64,000 nucleotides of DNA from Corynebacterium epidermidicanis (GTDB lineage Bacteria; Actinomycetota; Actinomycetes; Mycobacteriales; Mycobacteriaceae), in NCBI RefSeq assembly GCF_001021025.1, contig NZ_CP011541.1:62001-126000 (forward strand), written 5' to 3'. A program made the position numbers and the translations under genes. Position 1 is the first letter of the stretch; the number at the start of each line of letters is the position of its first letter. Under the pieces are notes generated by a model. That model had not been told where the DNA came from, did no database searches, and saw nothing but the letters and a program-made list of their open reading frames with translations. This document shows, piece by piece, positions 25,771 through 34,909 of the stretch.

Positions 25771-26774
25771 CAGATCCCTTTCCCGCGCTGCTGGGCGTAG
25801 GCGATCAAGAAGGGCGCGCCGATGAACGAAACCACAACACCGGCCGGGAATTCGCCCGGGGTCAACACTCGACCCGCGACATCGGCACACAGCAAAACGA
25901 CGGGTCCCAGGAGCGCAGAAAGCGTCAGGATGCGCCCGAAGGAGGCGCCCACGAGCCAGCGCGAAATGTGCGGTATGAGCAGGCCCAAAAAAACGATGAC
26001 CCCAGCGGCCGCTGTCGCAGTGGCAGCCAAAATGATGATCGAAGCCAACGCCATCACACGAGTCCGGGTCAACTGTGCTCCCAATGCGGTCGCAGTCTCT
26101 TCTCCTAGCTGCAGGGCGCCGAGGCCACGAATCGCAGCTATTGCGGGAAGACCGCCGAGCAGGAGGCCGGCTAAGCATAGGAAGACCGGCTGGTAGGAGG
26201 CAACGTCGAGGTTCCCGACCATCCACGCGTGCAACCGGTCAAATGCTTGCGGGTTGACGAGCGCTAACCCGTCTCCGACCCCGCCAAGGATTGCGCTTAA
26301 TGCGACGCCCGCCAATACCAATCTAACGGGATCCACCCCGGCCGATCTTCCGCGACTCAAGGTGTAAATCCCCAGTCCAGCGACGGTGGCGCCAGCTAGA
26401 GCCAAGCCAAGCAATGCGAGGGAAGAGTCCGGAGCCCCCAGCGCCAGGCCGAGCACGATAGCAAAAGCGGCGCCGGAGTTGATTCCCAACACACCCGTAT
26501 CAGCCAGCGGATTGCGGGTTAACGCTTGCACGAGGGCTCCTGCCAAACCCAGCGAGGTGCCACAGATTATGGCAACTAGGGTGCGCGGAATCCGGCGGTC
26601 CCAGACTATCGAGGAAACGGTGTCTCCCGAAGGGGTATGCAAAGCCTGCCAGATCTCGGGGAGTGCGATCGCGCGGGCGCCGATGGTGAGTGAGAGGACC
26701 GTCGATAAGCCCAGTGCACCGAGAGCGAGTGCCAGGACCACGGCGAGCGGGGCGCGGCGGATGTGAATCGGCAT
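25770..26774 (-). CDS. Siderophore ABC importer permease (FecCD family), first
   Basis: This 334-residue permease (MPIHIRRAPLAVVLALALGA) contains WDRRIPRTLVAIICGTSLGL, LVQALTRNPLADTGVLGINS and VIVFLGLLIPHISRWLVGAS, which are FecCD hallmarks. It is the first gene of the minus-strand importer operon. It shares a 47-bp divergent promoter region with the substrate-binding lipoprotein, where a DtxR-type box sits. The 11-mer CGTCGATAAGC lies inside at 26700-26710. Confidence 0.92.
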   Translation of the reverse strand: MPIHIRRAPLAVVLALALGALGLSTVLSLTIGARAIALPEIWQALHTPSGDTVSSIVWDRRIPRTLVAIICGTSLGLAGALVQALTRNPLADTGVLGINSGAAFAIVLGLALGAPDSSLALLGLALAGATVAGLGIYTLSRGRSAGVDPVRLVLAGVALSAILGGVGDGLALVNPQAFDRLHAWMVGNLDVASYQPVFLCLAGLLLGGLPAIAAIRGLGALQLGEETATALGAQLTRTRVMALASIIILAATATAAAGVIVFLGLLIPHISRWLVGASFGRILTLSALLGPVVLLCADVAGRVLTPGEFPAGVVVSFIGAPFLIAYAQQRGKGI

Positions 26775-26797
26775 TGCTCTAGATTACCGCAAGTGGA

Positions 26798-26816
26798 AAA
26801 GGTTAGGCTAACCTAT
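26798..26816. promoter_or_regulatory. DtxR iron box between the divergent siderophore transport genes
   Basis: AAAGGTTAGGCTAACCTAT contains the dyad GGTTAGGCTAACC (26801-26813), a close match to the 19-bp DtxR consensus TTAGGTTAGGCTAACCTAA. Fe(II)-loaded DtxR bound here should repress both the binding-protein gene on the plus strand and the permease operon on the minus strand when iron is plentiful. Confidence 0.85.
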
Positions 26817-26821
26817 GCTTC

Positions 26822-27835
26822 ATGAGACTAGCTAAAACTATCACGGCGCTTGTCGTCGCCTCCACGCTCACCCTGGCGGGATGCAGCAGCCCAAGCCATG
26901 ATTCCAACACCGGAAGTGGTAACAAAGATGTCGCCGTTGGTGGCAGCAAGTTCAACACCGCCGACGCGGAAACCGCTAAATTAGGCAGCGATGCGGCGCC
27001 CGGCCAGTTCCCCCGGACCATCACCCACGCCTCCGGAACGACGGAGATCAAAACCAAGCCACAACGGGTAGTGGTGTTGGAGTCCGGTGAACTCGACTCG
27101 GTGCTCTCGCTCGGGATCAAGCCGGTGGGGATCACCACCACGAAGGGCGCAAACCCCGTGCCTTCTTACCTGGCTGACCAGCTAAAAGACGTTCCAACCG
27201 TGGGCACCATCAACGAAGTCAACGTCGAAGCGATCGCAGCGCTCAAACCAGACCTAATCTTGGGCAGCCAATTGCGTGCGGACAAACTCTACCCACAGCT
27301 CGCAGAAATCGCCCCCACAGTCTTTTCCATCCGCCCGGGCTTCCCATGGAAAGAAAACTTCCTGCTCGCCAGCGAAGCACTCGGTATGGAAAAGGAAGCC
27401 GAAGCAAAGCTCAACGAGTACGCCACCGAGGTCAGCGGCTTGGGTGCAAGCGTTCCCGACGGCACCACCGTCTCGCTCGTCCGCTTCATGCCAGGGAAGT
27501 TGCGCCTTTACGCCAACAAGTCCTTGATCGGAGTGATCCTGAAGGATGCCGGACTGGCACGCCCTGAAATCCAAGACATCGACGACCTCGCGGTGGAGAT
27601 CTCGCCGGAAACTATCGATAAGGCTGACGGCTCCGTGATCTTCTACTCCTCCTATGGCAAACCAGACGCCACCGGCGAGACCACGGTAACCGAAAGCTCC
27701 GCCTGGAAAGCCCTCCCGGCGGTAGCCAATGGCCAAGCCAAGCGTGTCGAAGACGACGTCTGGTTCCTTGGCCTCGGTCCAACTGGCGCGATGCAGATCG
27801 TGAAAGACCTGAAGGAACAGCTGCCGAAGAAGTAA
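26822..27835 (+). CDS. Iron-siderophore substrate-binding lipoprotein (FecB/FepB type)
   Basis: This 337-residue lipoprotein has the signal MRLAKTITALVVASTLTLAG with lipobox TLAGC (Cys21). The class III periplasmic-binding fold is seen in TKPQRVVVLESGELDSVLSL, VEAIAALKPDLILGSQLRAD and LVRFMPGKLRLYANKSLIGV. It captures an Fe(III)-siderophore at the cell surface and passes it to the permeases encoded divergently. It starts just behind the DtxR box. The siderophore is not known from sequence. Confidence 0.92.
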   Translation: MRLAKTITALVVASTLTLAGCSSPSHDSNTGSGNKDVAVGGSKFNTADAETAKLGSDAAPGQFPRTITHASGTTEIKTKPQRVVVLESGELDSVLSLGIKPVGITTTKGANPVPSYLADQLKDVPTVGTINEVNVEAIAALKPDLILGSQLRADKLYPQLAEIAPTVFSIRPGFPWKENFLLASEALGMEKEAEAKLNEYATEVSGLGASVPDGTTVSLVRFMPGKLRLYANKSLIGVILKDAGLARPEIQDIDDLAVEISPETIDKADGSVIFYSSYGKPDATGETTVTESSAWKALPAVANGQAKRVEDDVWFLGLGPTGAMQIVKDLKEQLPKK

Positions 27836-28042
27836 TTCTTAAGTCAGCGGGTTGGCCTTCGGTGCTGTTGGTTCGGTCTTGGGTGCCGGTGCTGTTGTGT
27901 GGGCGTGTTTCTTCGCGAGGGCGTTTGCCTTTGAGGTTGCTCACTTTTTCGATTTTTGTACAGGTTGAAAGGCACTTTGTGGCGTGGCCCGAGCGCGCCG
28001 CAGCGTGAGCCGAGCTGCGAGCGCCGCTCTGGGACGCCGCGG
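27836..28042. other. Convergent intergenic region with a hairpin-repeat copy
   Basis: No gene is supported here. It holds copy 1 of the palindromic repeat described separately, and G/T-rich flanking sequence. It is likely the termination region for the siderophore-binding gene and the converging glycosyltransferase gene. Confidence 0.5.
27926..27974. repeat. Palindromic repeat element, copy 1 (inner stem degenerate)
   Basis: The left arm TGCCTTTGAGGTTG is identical to copies 2 and 3, and the T-rich centre GCTCACTTTTTCGATTTTTG is closely similar. The right arm CAGGTTGAAAGGCA has lost pairing in its inner half, so only TGCCTTT/AAAGGCA pairs. Confidence 0.75.
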
Positions 28043-30157
28043 TCACCAGCCGGCGAAAAGCCTCTCCAAACGAACTGGGCCGTTGACCACTTCGCCGGGC
28101 ACGAACATGCGCAGGCAAGGGGCAACTTCGACTCCCCAAGAGCGCAGGGCCTCGCGCCGGGCGAAGATCACAGTGGCGCAGCGGTCTGATAGTCCGGAAG
28201 TAAAGAGTGTAACCAGCCCGCCGAGTTCCTCGGCGCGGTAAATCTCCGCGAGGTCGGCGGGGATAAACGGCAGGTCAAGCGCCACTGAGACGCGAGCGAC
28301 AACGGGGGAGGCGCTCACGCGCGGATCGTCGGCGAAGAGCGGTGGGACTCTCGGCAGGACGCAGGCGACCGCCCCGAGCTGTAGCCAGCCCAGTATTACC
28401 TTTTCTACCGCACCCGCCGGCCAATCCTGCACATTATCGGGGAGAAACACCACGATATCTGGAGCTGCGATCATTCCGGTTGGCCGGGCCAACGGGTGAG
28501 TAATTCGGCGGGCCAGGGCCACCGACTCCACGTTCTTTTCCGCCTCCGGTTCGTTGATGTTGCGGGCGCCCCAGTCTGGACCGGCGTGCTCGGCTATGGC
28601 TGTCGGGACGTGGCGGAAGATCGCGCCTGCGTTCCATGCTCGCCACGCGAAATCCCAGTCCTCGCCACCGTAGCCCACCATTGAGGCGTCGAAACCGCCG
28701 ATCCGTGTGAAAAAATCTTGGCTGCAGGTCAGCACCGCGGAGATGAGGAATCGCCACGAGGTGTCGTCGGCCGTAGCAAGGTTGGCGGTTCGGGCGTAAG
28801 CGTCCGCAAGCCATTCGGGCTGGGAGCCTGCGTGCACACGCTTTCCGACGACCACCGCCCGCGGATCGCGCGCCGCCACCGCGACAGATTCCCGCAGGTA
28901 GTCGACGTGCGGGATGGTATCGCCATCCAAGAACGCCAAAATCTCGCCTCTCGCCCGGCTGGCGCCCAGGTTGCGGGCTGCCGCCGCGCGGAATCCTTGA
29001 TCATCCTGTCGCACCACGGTCACTGAGTCCGGGACGTTCGGGGCTTGTCGGGAACCATCATCGGCGACGATAATCTCCACCTCCCCGGGGTAGTCCTGGT
29101 TGTGTAGCGCTTCGAGCAGCAGGTTGAGGTCAGCTTGGTTTTCAAAATAGGGGATGATCACGCTGACGTCAGGCCAGCGCGTCGTCGCTGCTGGGAGGTG
29201 GTTTCCCGCGAGTTCGAAAGGTGGGTGACTCCAGAGTTCGCGAAAGCGGTTGCTGACTTCCGCCCAGGTCCAGTTGGTGGGCGGGGTGAGTGGGGTAGCG
29301 AAGTCGTCGGGGAGGCTGCGCAGGGTCTCAGTCCAGGAATCGGCGGGGACCGTGGTGATGAAGTTGGGCCAGAGTTCCGCGAGCTCCCGCGAGTAGGAAC
29401 TGTCGCTGACCAGGACTTTCCTGCCGACGCTGAGCCATTGCATGAGCGATCCGGAAGCTGAGAAGTGTCGATGGGCGCACACCGGCACGCCGACGCCCTG
29501 CATCCGCGCGTGCAAATCAATGTCTGGGATGAAGCCCGTGGTTGAGTAGGAAACTCCTAGCTCGTCTGCCAGATCACGCAGAGTCTTGTCCAGGTATTCG
29601 TGCCCGGTGGCGAATTTCCCCAAAGCGAGGAGGGACATGTCGGTGCCGGTGAGTGCCCGCAAGACATCTTCATGGCCTTTGCCTGGGTAGATGTAGCCCA
29701 GGATGCCCACTGTGGTCGGGTCGGGCTCCACCGTGGAGGCGGGTGCAGCAGTTAAAGGCAGGTGTACCACCTCCACCTCGGTGGGGGCGAAGAAGGCCGC
29801 CTCGTGGTGCGAATTAACTACCAGGAGCTGGGCGGATGCCGCGAGGCGTCGATAAGCCTTGGCGCGCCGGGCAAAGCGCTCGGAACCTTCTTCGGGCTGG
29901 GGAATGTCGTGGCAGGAGATGCTGAGCGCGCGCCCGGAGGCTAGGTTGAGGACGGCGGTCACGGCGGAGTCTGGGGAGGAACCGAACAGATGGTCCGTAA
30001 ACGTGAGATGGATGGGCCCGGCAGGTAGCTCGGCGGGCAGCTCAGCCACCGTTTCGGCGCGTACCAGTGGGCCGCCTACCTGCTCGTGCAGCCGGAGTGC
30101 GTACTCGACCACGCCGTGCTGCTCAGGGCCGACAATCACATGTACCAGCTTTGTCAT
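28043..30157 (-). CDS. Two-domain glycosyltransferase (GT4-like plus GT2)
   Basis: This 704-residue protein has an N-terminal half with the GT-B layout (MTKLVHVIVGPEQHGVVEYA; GILGYIYPGKGHEDVLRALT; SASGSLMQWLSVGRKVLVSD). The C-terminal half is a GT2/chondroitin-synthase-like GT-A domain: VSVIIPYFENQADLNLLLEA, IIVADDGS, FLDGDTIPHVDYL as the DxD site, and GGFDASMVGYGGEDWDFAWR. The fusion suggests two successive sugar additions to one glycan. It overlaps the upstream WcbI-like gene by four bases (ATGA). An 11-mer copy lies at 29847-29857. No membrane segments, so it acts in the cytoplasm, likely at the membrane face. Confidence 0.85.
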   Translation of the reverse strand: MTKLVHVIVGPEQHGVVEYALRLHEQVGGPLVRAETVAELPAELPAGPIHLTFTDHLFGSSPDSAVTAVLNLASGRALSISCHDIPQPEEGSERFARRAKAYRRLAASAQLLVVNSHHEAAFFAPTEVEVVHLPLTAAPASTVEPDPTTVGILGYIYPGKGHEDVLRALTGTDMSLLALGKFATGHEYLDKTLRDLADELGVSYSTTGFIPDIDLHARMQGVGVPVCAHRHFSASGSLMQWLSVGRKVLVSDSSYSRELAELWPNFITTVPADSWTETLRSLPDDFATPLTPPTNWTWAEVSNRFRELWSHPPFELAGNHLPAATTRWPDVSVIIPYFENQADLNLLLEALHNQDYPGEVEIIVADDGSRQAPNVPDSVTVVRQDDQGFRAAAARNLGASRARGEILAFLDGDTIPHVDYLRESVAVAARDPRAVVVGKRVHAGSQPEWLADAYARTANLATADDTSWRFLISAVLTCSQDFFTRIGGFDASMVGYGGEDWDFAWRAWNAGAIFRHVPTAIAEHAGPDWGARNINEPEAEKNVESVALARRITHPLARPTGMIAAPDIVVFLPDNVQDWPAGAVEKVILGWLQLGAVACVLPRVPPLFADDPRVSASPVVARVSVALDLPFIPADLAEIYRAEELGGLVTLFTSGLSDRCATVIFARREALRSWGVEVAPCLRMFVPGEVVNGPVRLERLFAGW

Positions 30158-31074
30158 TGGGTGAATCCTAAGGTGTTGAGCCGGGCAGCATGACGTCGCA
30201 GGCCAGCGGTGACGGCTTCCGGGTAGGCGGCGTAGAAGTCGAGGTGAGCGGCATCGATTTCAGACTGCGCGATGGGTTCACCGTCCTGCAGCCATGTCGG
30301 CCGGTGGGTTGATACCCCTAGCGCCTCGGCGGCTGCTGGCAGGATCGGTGCCTGTAGTCGACCCAGCATTTCACGATCCGCCGGAGGCTTTACTTCGCCG
30401 CTCATCCCCAGCTCGCGTAGGACCCGGGCGGCTAATTCGGCCAGCGTCGCATTATCTGGATGGTTCAGGGTGTGCCACACCGGGTTGCTTTCTAGGTAGT
30501 CGGACATGGCCACGATGCCGTCGCGAAGCTCGCGACGCGCCAGTTCCGCCACATTCACCCGCGCGCACGCCACAAAGGCTTCCGGTGGTACTGGATGACG
30601 TTGGCGCAGGCCCGCCGCTTGGGCGAATAGCCGCAGGTCATGGTAGGGGACGAGCGGGGGAGTAAGCCCCGGGTCGTTTGGTGGGCGGATGATGGCGAGG
30701 TAGGGGTTGAGGGCGTCGAAACGCAGCACGGGAAACCGCACCACCCGGGCAGCGCGTGGCAGGAGCGTGGCGAGCTGCGCCGTGCCGACGGGCAGACCTC
30801 GATAATCGTCACGCACCTGCTGCACGATCAGGACATCCGTGTGAGCCAACGCCGTGCGGACGAAGGGGAGGTCGCTGGCTTCCCACTCGTGGATCGGTGG
30901 GATACGGAACGACAACCCAGCGCCAGCGCTATCCAGCAAGATACGCAGGGATTCGGCCTGGCAGTTGCCGATCACCGCGATGCGCGGCAGCCCCTCGGGG
31001 TGTGGCAGGGATTTGAGCTGGTAAAACGTCCCGAAATGGTGGTGGCGCGGGGTCACTTCGCGCAGGCTTGTCAC
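30154..31074 (-). CDS. WcbI-like polysaccharide biosynthesis acetyltransferase
   Basis: This 306-residue protein contains RIAVIGNCQAESLRILLDSA near residues 31-50, the GNCQ motif of WcbI-family proteins, which are CoA-binding putative acetyltransferases of capsule pathways. VLIVQQVRDDYRGLPVGTAQ and RFPVLRFDALNPYLAIIRPP follow in the expected order. It is the first gene of a minus-strand pair with the two-domain glycosyltransferase and is divergent from the plus-strand glycosyltransferase operon. It may acetylate the glycan made by the cluster. Confidence 0.75.
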   Translation of the reverse strand: MTSLREVTPRHHHFGTFYQLKSLPHPEGLPRIAVIGNCQAESLRILLDSAGAGLSFRIPPIHEWEASDLPFVRTALAHTDVLIVQQVRDDYRGLPVGTAQLATLLPRAARVVRFPVLRFDALNPYLAIIRPPNDPGLTPPLVPYHDLRLFAQAAGLRQRHPVPPEAFVACARVNVAELARRELRDGIVAMSDYLESNPVWHTLNHPDNATLAELAARVLRELGMSGEVKPPADREMLGRLQAPILPAAAEALGVSTHRPTWLQDGEPIAQSEIDAAHLDFYAAYPEAVTAGLRRHAARLNTLGFTQ

Positions 31075-31129
31075 CAGCTCTCCTCTCCGGACGTCAATTC
31101 ACCGCACATATGTTCCGACCGTCGGTATA

Positions 31130-31182
31130 TACTCACCGTAGAACCTTAGGTTTTTCATTTTACCGGAGGGGGGAATTAATAG
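31130..31182 (+). promoter_or_regulatory. Promoter region of the plus-strand glycosyltransferase operon
   Basis: TATACT near 31126-31131 (in GTCGGTATATACTCACC) is a good -10. A strong purine ribosome binding site, GGAGGGGGG, lies about ten bases before the GTG start at 31183. No operator was seen in this 108-bp divergent gap. Confidence 0.45.
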
Positions 31183-33210
31183 GTGTCAATATTGTCCATC
31201 CCGGCCAACCACCCATACCCACAGGCCGTCATGCGGATGTCTCCTCCAGCCCTGCCTGAGCCGGAACCTTGGTGGCCCCACCCGGCGTTCGAACCGGAAT
31301 GGTGGGAGCACCACAATCCCGAGATCGTGCACGTCCATTTCGGCTTTGAACATCTCGATCGCCCGCAGATGCACGAATTCTTAAAAGTCCTCCGCGCGCG
31401 TCGCATCCCACTGGTGGTGACAGTACACGACATTGACAACCCCCACCTGGCCGACCAAAGCGCTTTCCACGAACTCCTGCGCCTCCTGCTTGCCGACGCC
31501 GCCCGCATCCTCACCCTCACGACCGCCGCCCGGGATCGCCTGGTCTCCGAATTCCAGGTCCCGGCCCGAAGCGTTGACGTCGTCCCGCACCCAGCGATCG
31601 TCTCTCCGAGCTACGTCCCAGACCCGCTGCCCGCCCCTGAGTATCCGGCTGCGGTTTTTCTCAAGTCGCTGCGTGCCAACACCTCCACTGAACTGCAGTT
31701 TTATTCGGAATTCGCGGCTCGGCAACCCCTGACCGTGTTCGTCCACGCGGACCAGTGCGACCACCCCCTCGTCCAGTCCTTGGCTAAAGTGCCTGGCATC
31801 ACCCTGATTAGCCACGCCCCAATGAACGACGCCACCCTCCACCACACGATCGCCCGCTGCCAGGTCGTGCTGCTGCCTTATATCCGCGGCACCCATTCGG
31901 GCTGGCTGGAGATGTGCCGTGACCTGGGCGCATACGTCCTTGCCCCGAACGTAGGCTGCTACCTCAGCCAGGCCGACGATCCGCGTGCGGTCCGCGAATA
32001 CCCGGTGGGCGATGGTGGTCGCGCAGGCGAGATTGCCGCAGAGCTCGTCACGCTGCCCCGCCTCGTCTTCCAAGGGGATCGGGTGGCCCAGGCGCGCGAC
32101 GTCGAGAAGCTGCATGCCGAGATGTACCACGAGCTTAGAGGCCCCAAATTCGCGATCGCCCTTGTCGCGCCCTCCCGGTTCCCCGTGCGCGAGCCATACC
32201 CAGGTGGGCTGGAGGCTTTTTGTGCCACGGCGCGCGCTGCTTTTCGACGCCACGGGCACCGCGTCGAACTGTATGCGGTGCGTGGCTCCGACGGGCACTG
32301 CAGGGAATGGGAATTCCCGGGTGTGGATTGGACTGGCTATGAAGCCCAAGAAACCGACCACACCTACCCGCCGGGCCAGCGCGAAGTTGAAGACGTTGCT
32401 TTCGAGCGGTTGCGTGGACATCTCGAACGGGCGGTGGCCGAGGGTGAAATCGACGTCATCCACAACAACAGCCTGCACCCGGGCCTGTTTCTTGGGGATC
32501 ACCCCTTGCCGATGGTTACAACCTTGCACGCCCCAGGGTTCATCGAGGTCCAGAGTGGAATCGACCTTGCAGCGCGACGCCCGGGCCCGCACCCCGCGGG
32601 CATCTTCACCGCCGTCAGCCAAACCACGGCCGCTTCGTGGCAGCTCCCAGAAGCGGCGCACATCCTGCCCAATAGTGTCGACGAAACCTTGTGGCGCCTG
32701 GGTGCCGGTGGCGAAGCAGCCATCTGGTTCGGCCGGATCGTGCCGGAAAAGGGCCTGCATATCGCCATCGATGCCTGCCGGATGGCCGGAATACCCCTAC
32801 GCATCGCCGGGCGCGTGGGCTCGCCTAGTTACTTCGAAGAGGAGCTGCGGCCACGGCTGGGCCCAGACTTGACCTGGCTGGGTGAACTCGCGCACGCGGA
32901 GTTGGCGTGGGAGGTGGCCCGCGCGAAGGTATGCGTGGTCACCCCGGCGTGGGAGGAACCTTTTGGGCTCGTCGTCATCGAAGCAATGGCCTGTGGCACC
33001 CCAGTCGCAGCACTTGCCCGGGGCGGGGTAGCGGAGATCCTAGCCGACTTCCCCGACCGCCTCGCCACCGACGCCACCGGTCTGGCGCGAGCGCTTGAAC
33101 GGGCAGCCTCCGCCGACCGCCAGGCGACTGCGCAGTGGGCCGTGGATAGCTTCAGCCTGCGCCGCTTCGCCGACCGCTACACCGAACTCTTTGCGCAGGT
33201 GATCGCTTGA
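31183..33210 (+). CDS. Large glycosyltransferase with two GT-B-like halves (GT4 family)
   Basis: This is a 675-residue protein. The N-terminal half has PEIVHVHFGFEHLDRPQMHE, VVTVHDIDNPHLADQ and VLLPYIRGTHSGWLEMCRDL. The second half begins with FAIALVAPSRFPVREPYPGG and carries the GT4 nucleotide-sugar signature AIWFGRIVPEKGLHIAIDAC and the E-x7-E region PFGLVVIEAMACGTPVAALA. It resembles two fused GT4 enzymes. The next gene starts within its stop codon, so the operon is translationally coupled. Donor and acceptor sugars are unknown. Confidence 0.82.
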   Translation: MSILSIPANHPYPQAVMRMSPPALPEPEPWWPHPAFEPEWWEHHNPEIVHVHFGFEHLDRPQMHEFLKVLRARRIPLVVTVHDIDNPHLADQSAFHELLRLLLADAARILTLTTAARDRLVSEFQVPARSVDVVPHPAIVSPSYVPDPLPAPEYPAAVFLKSLRANTSTELQFYSEFAARQPLTVFVHADQCDHPLVQSLAKVPGITLISHAPMNDATLHHTIARCQVVLLPYIRGTHSGWLEMCRDLGAYVLAPNVGCYLSQADDPRAVREYPVGDGGRAGEIAAELVTLPRLVFQGDRVAQARDVEKLHAEMYHELRGPKFAIALVAPSRFPVREPYPGGLEAFCATARAAFRRHGHRVELYAVRGSDGHCREWEFPGVDWTGYEAQETDHTYPPGQREVEDVAFERLRGHLERAVAEGEIDVIHNNSLHPGLFLGDHPLPMVTTLHAPGFIEVQSGIDLAARRPGPHPAGIFTAVSQTTAASWQLPEAAHILPNSVDETLWRLGAGGEAAIWFGRIVPEKGLHIAIDACRMAGIPLRIAGRVGSPSYFEEELRPRLGPDLTWLGELAHAELAWEVARAKVCVVTPAWEEPFGLVVIEAMACGTPVAALARGGVAEILADFPDRLATDATGLARALERAASADRQATAQWAVDSFSLRRFADRYTELFAQVIA

Positions 33211-34127
33211 TCGGAATGTATGCTCACCACCAAGGTTCTGGGCATCTCCACCGCTGCCGAGCCATCGCGCGCTGGTTGGACGACGCCGTGATCCTCTCCT
33301 CCGCGCCAGGCGCAGACGTCTCCCTTCCCCTGGATGTCGGCGAAGGTGCCCGCGACACGACAGCCGCGGGCACCTTGCATTGGGCCCCACTCGGCGTGCC
33401 CGGATTCACGGCCCGCATGGCCACGATTGCCACCTGGATCAAGGAGAACCAGCCCGCTGCCTTCTATGTGGATACCTCCGTCGAAGTTGTGTGCTTCGTC
33501 CGATTGCTCGGCATCCCCGTAATCTGCGTCGCGATGCCCGGCCACCGCGGCGACCCACCCCACCAATTGGCATACTCCCAGGCCAGCGCACTCATCGCGC
33601 CGTGGCCATCGACACTCAAGACCCCGCCACACCTCAGAAAGTTCAAGTCCAAACTGTACGCAGTCGGTGGAATCAGCCAGTTCGCAGTCGACCCAACTCC
33701 GGGCCCGCGTAACGACGACATCGTGGTGCTGCAGGGTCGTGGCGGCGGGGAACTCCTGCCGGCGTTCGCAGCTCAGCTCTCCGCTTGGGTCCTGGGTGGC
33801 GAGAACCGAGTAGCAAATCCCATGCCCTACTTGCAGCGCGCCGGGCTGGTGGTCGCTGCGGCCGGGCAAAACTCCATCGCGGATATCGCCACCGCCGGCG
33901 CTCCGGCGATCATCATCCCCGAACAGCGACCTTTTGACGAACAGGAAGCCAATGCTCAGGCCCTGGAATCCCTGGGCCTGGCCACTATTCTGCGCGAGAT
34001 CCCAGCCGACATCCCCGCTACCTTGCGGGCAGCCCAGCAGAATACCGACTGGTCGGCTTGGCAAACCGCGGGTGCTGCCCAGCGTGCCGCCGAGGTGATT
34101 CAGGAGGTAGCGACATGCGGACAGTAG
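33207..34127 (+). CDS. MurG-like glycosyltransferase (GT28-type C-terminus)
   Basis: This 306-residue protein opens MIGMYAHHQGSGHLHRCRAI, with the GSGH loop of MurG/UDP-GlcNAc-epimerase-like GT-B enzymes. The C-terminal part RAGLVVAAAGQNSIADIATA and GAPAIIIPEQRPFDEQEANA is the donor-binding signature of family 28. TTG at 33207 overlaps the previous stop and has AGGTGA four bases before it; ATG at 33216 is an alternative start. It is part of a four-gene, overlapping glycosyltransferase operon. Confidence 0.75.
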   Translation: MIGMYAHHQGSGHLHRCRAIARWLDDAVILSSAPGADVSLPLDVGEGARDTTAAGTLHWAPLGVPGFTARMATIATWIKENQPAAFYVDTSVEVVCFVRLLGIPVICVAMPGHRGDPPHQLAYSQASALIAPWPSTLKTPPHLRKFKSKLYAVGGISQFAVDPTPGPRNDDIVVLQGRGGGELLPAFAAQLSAWVLGGENRVANPMPYLQRAGLVVAAAGQNSIADIATAGAPAIIIPEQRPFDEQEANAQALESLGLATILREIPADIPATLRAAQQNTDWSAWQTAGAAQRAAEVIQEVATCGQ

Positions 34128-34909
34128 TGGTCACCCTCGCCAACCAAGCACGGATCGATCGAGTGCACACCCAGCACACCTTCCTGCAGCGGCACTGGCC
34201 CGGGGTGCAACATGGCATGGTGGCGCTCACTTCGGATACGCGAGTTCCGTCCGGCATCGAGTGCGTCGCAAAGCTGGACGACGCGCGCCCCAACCTCGCC
34301 CAAGCCCGCAACCTGGCCGGTGACTGGGCAGCCACGCGTGGCGACGTCGTGGTGTTCATGGATGCCGATTGCCTGCCGGGACCGGAATTGTTGGATCGAT
34401 ATGCGGCCACCCTAGAACTCGACGCGGTGCTGAGCGGGCCGGTCACCTATCTTCCCGAAGGTGCTGACCTGCACCGGCTCGATGATTTGACGGCGCCGCA
34501 CGAGGTGCGTCCGAACCCGCCCGCGGGGGAATGCCCGGTGGCGACCGCCAAGGAATATGACCTGTTTTGGTCGCTGTCGTTCGCGATGTCTGCGACGCTG
34601 TGGCGACGCTGCCGTGACAGCTTCGGTGGATTCGACGAAGGTTTCACCGGCTATGGGGGCGAAGACACCGACTTCGGCTGGCAGCTGCGCGCACATGACA
34701 TCCCCATGCGCTGGTGCGGTGGCGCCCATGCCTACCACCAGTGGCATCCGGTGTCCCGGCCACCGTGGGAGCACCTTGTGGACATTGTGAGAAACGCGAA
34801 CTACTTCCAGGAGAAATGGGGGACATGGCCGATGAAAGGCTGGCTGGACCAATTCGCCGCGGCGGATGCGATCCGGATTGAGGCCGGGAAATGGGTGGTC
34901 AATCAATGA
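34115..34909 (+). CDS. GT2-family glycosyltransferase (galactosyltransferase-like)
   Basis: This 264-residue GT-A enzyme has ARPNLAQARNLAGDWAATRG, the DxD motif VVFMDADCLPGPELLDRYAA, and the C-terminal GT2/GT7 motif FGGFDEGFTGYGGEDTDFGW with its catalytic E-D pair. ATG at 34115 is used and overlaps the previous gene by 13 bases. The nearest relatives by motif transfer hexoses onto surface glycans. The following gene overlaps in ATGA. Confidence 0.85.
   Translation: MRTVVVTLANQARIDRVHTQHTFLQRHWPGVQHGMVALTSDTRVPSGIECVAKLDDARPNLAQARNLAGDWAATRGDVVVFMDADCLPGPELLDRYAATLELDAVLSGPVTYLPEGADLHRLDDLTAPHEVRPNPPAGECPVATAKEYDLFWSLSFAMSATLWRRCRDSFGGFDEGFTGYGGEDTDFGWQLRAHDIPMRWCGGAHAYHQWHPVSRPPWEHLVDIVRNANYFQEKWGTWPMKGWLDQFAAADAIRIEAGKWVVNQ

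Noticed and set aside
24790..26226. A 478-residue version of the second siderophore permease
   Set aside because: Its extra 152 residues are antisense/out-of-frame sequence of the first permease; ATG at 25770 overlapping the upstream stop is the natural start.
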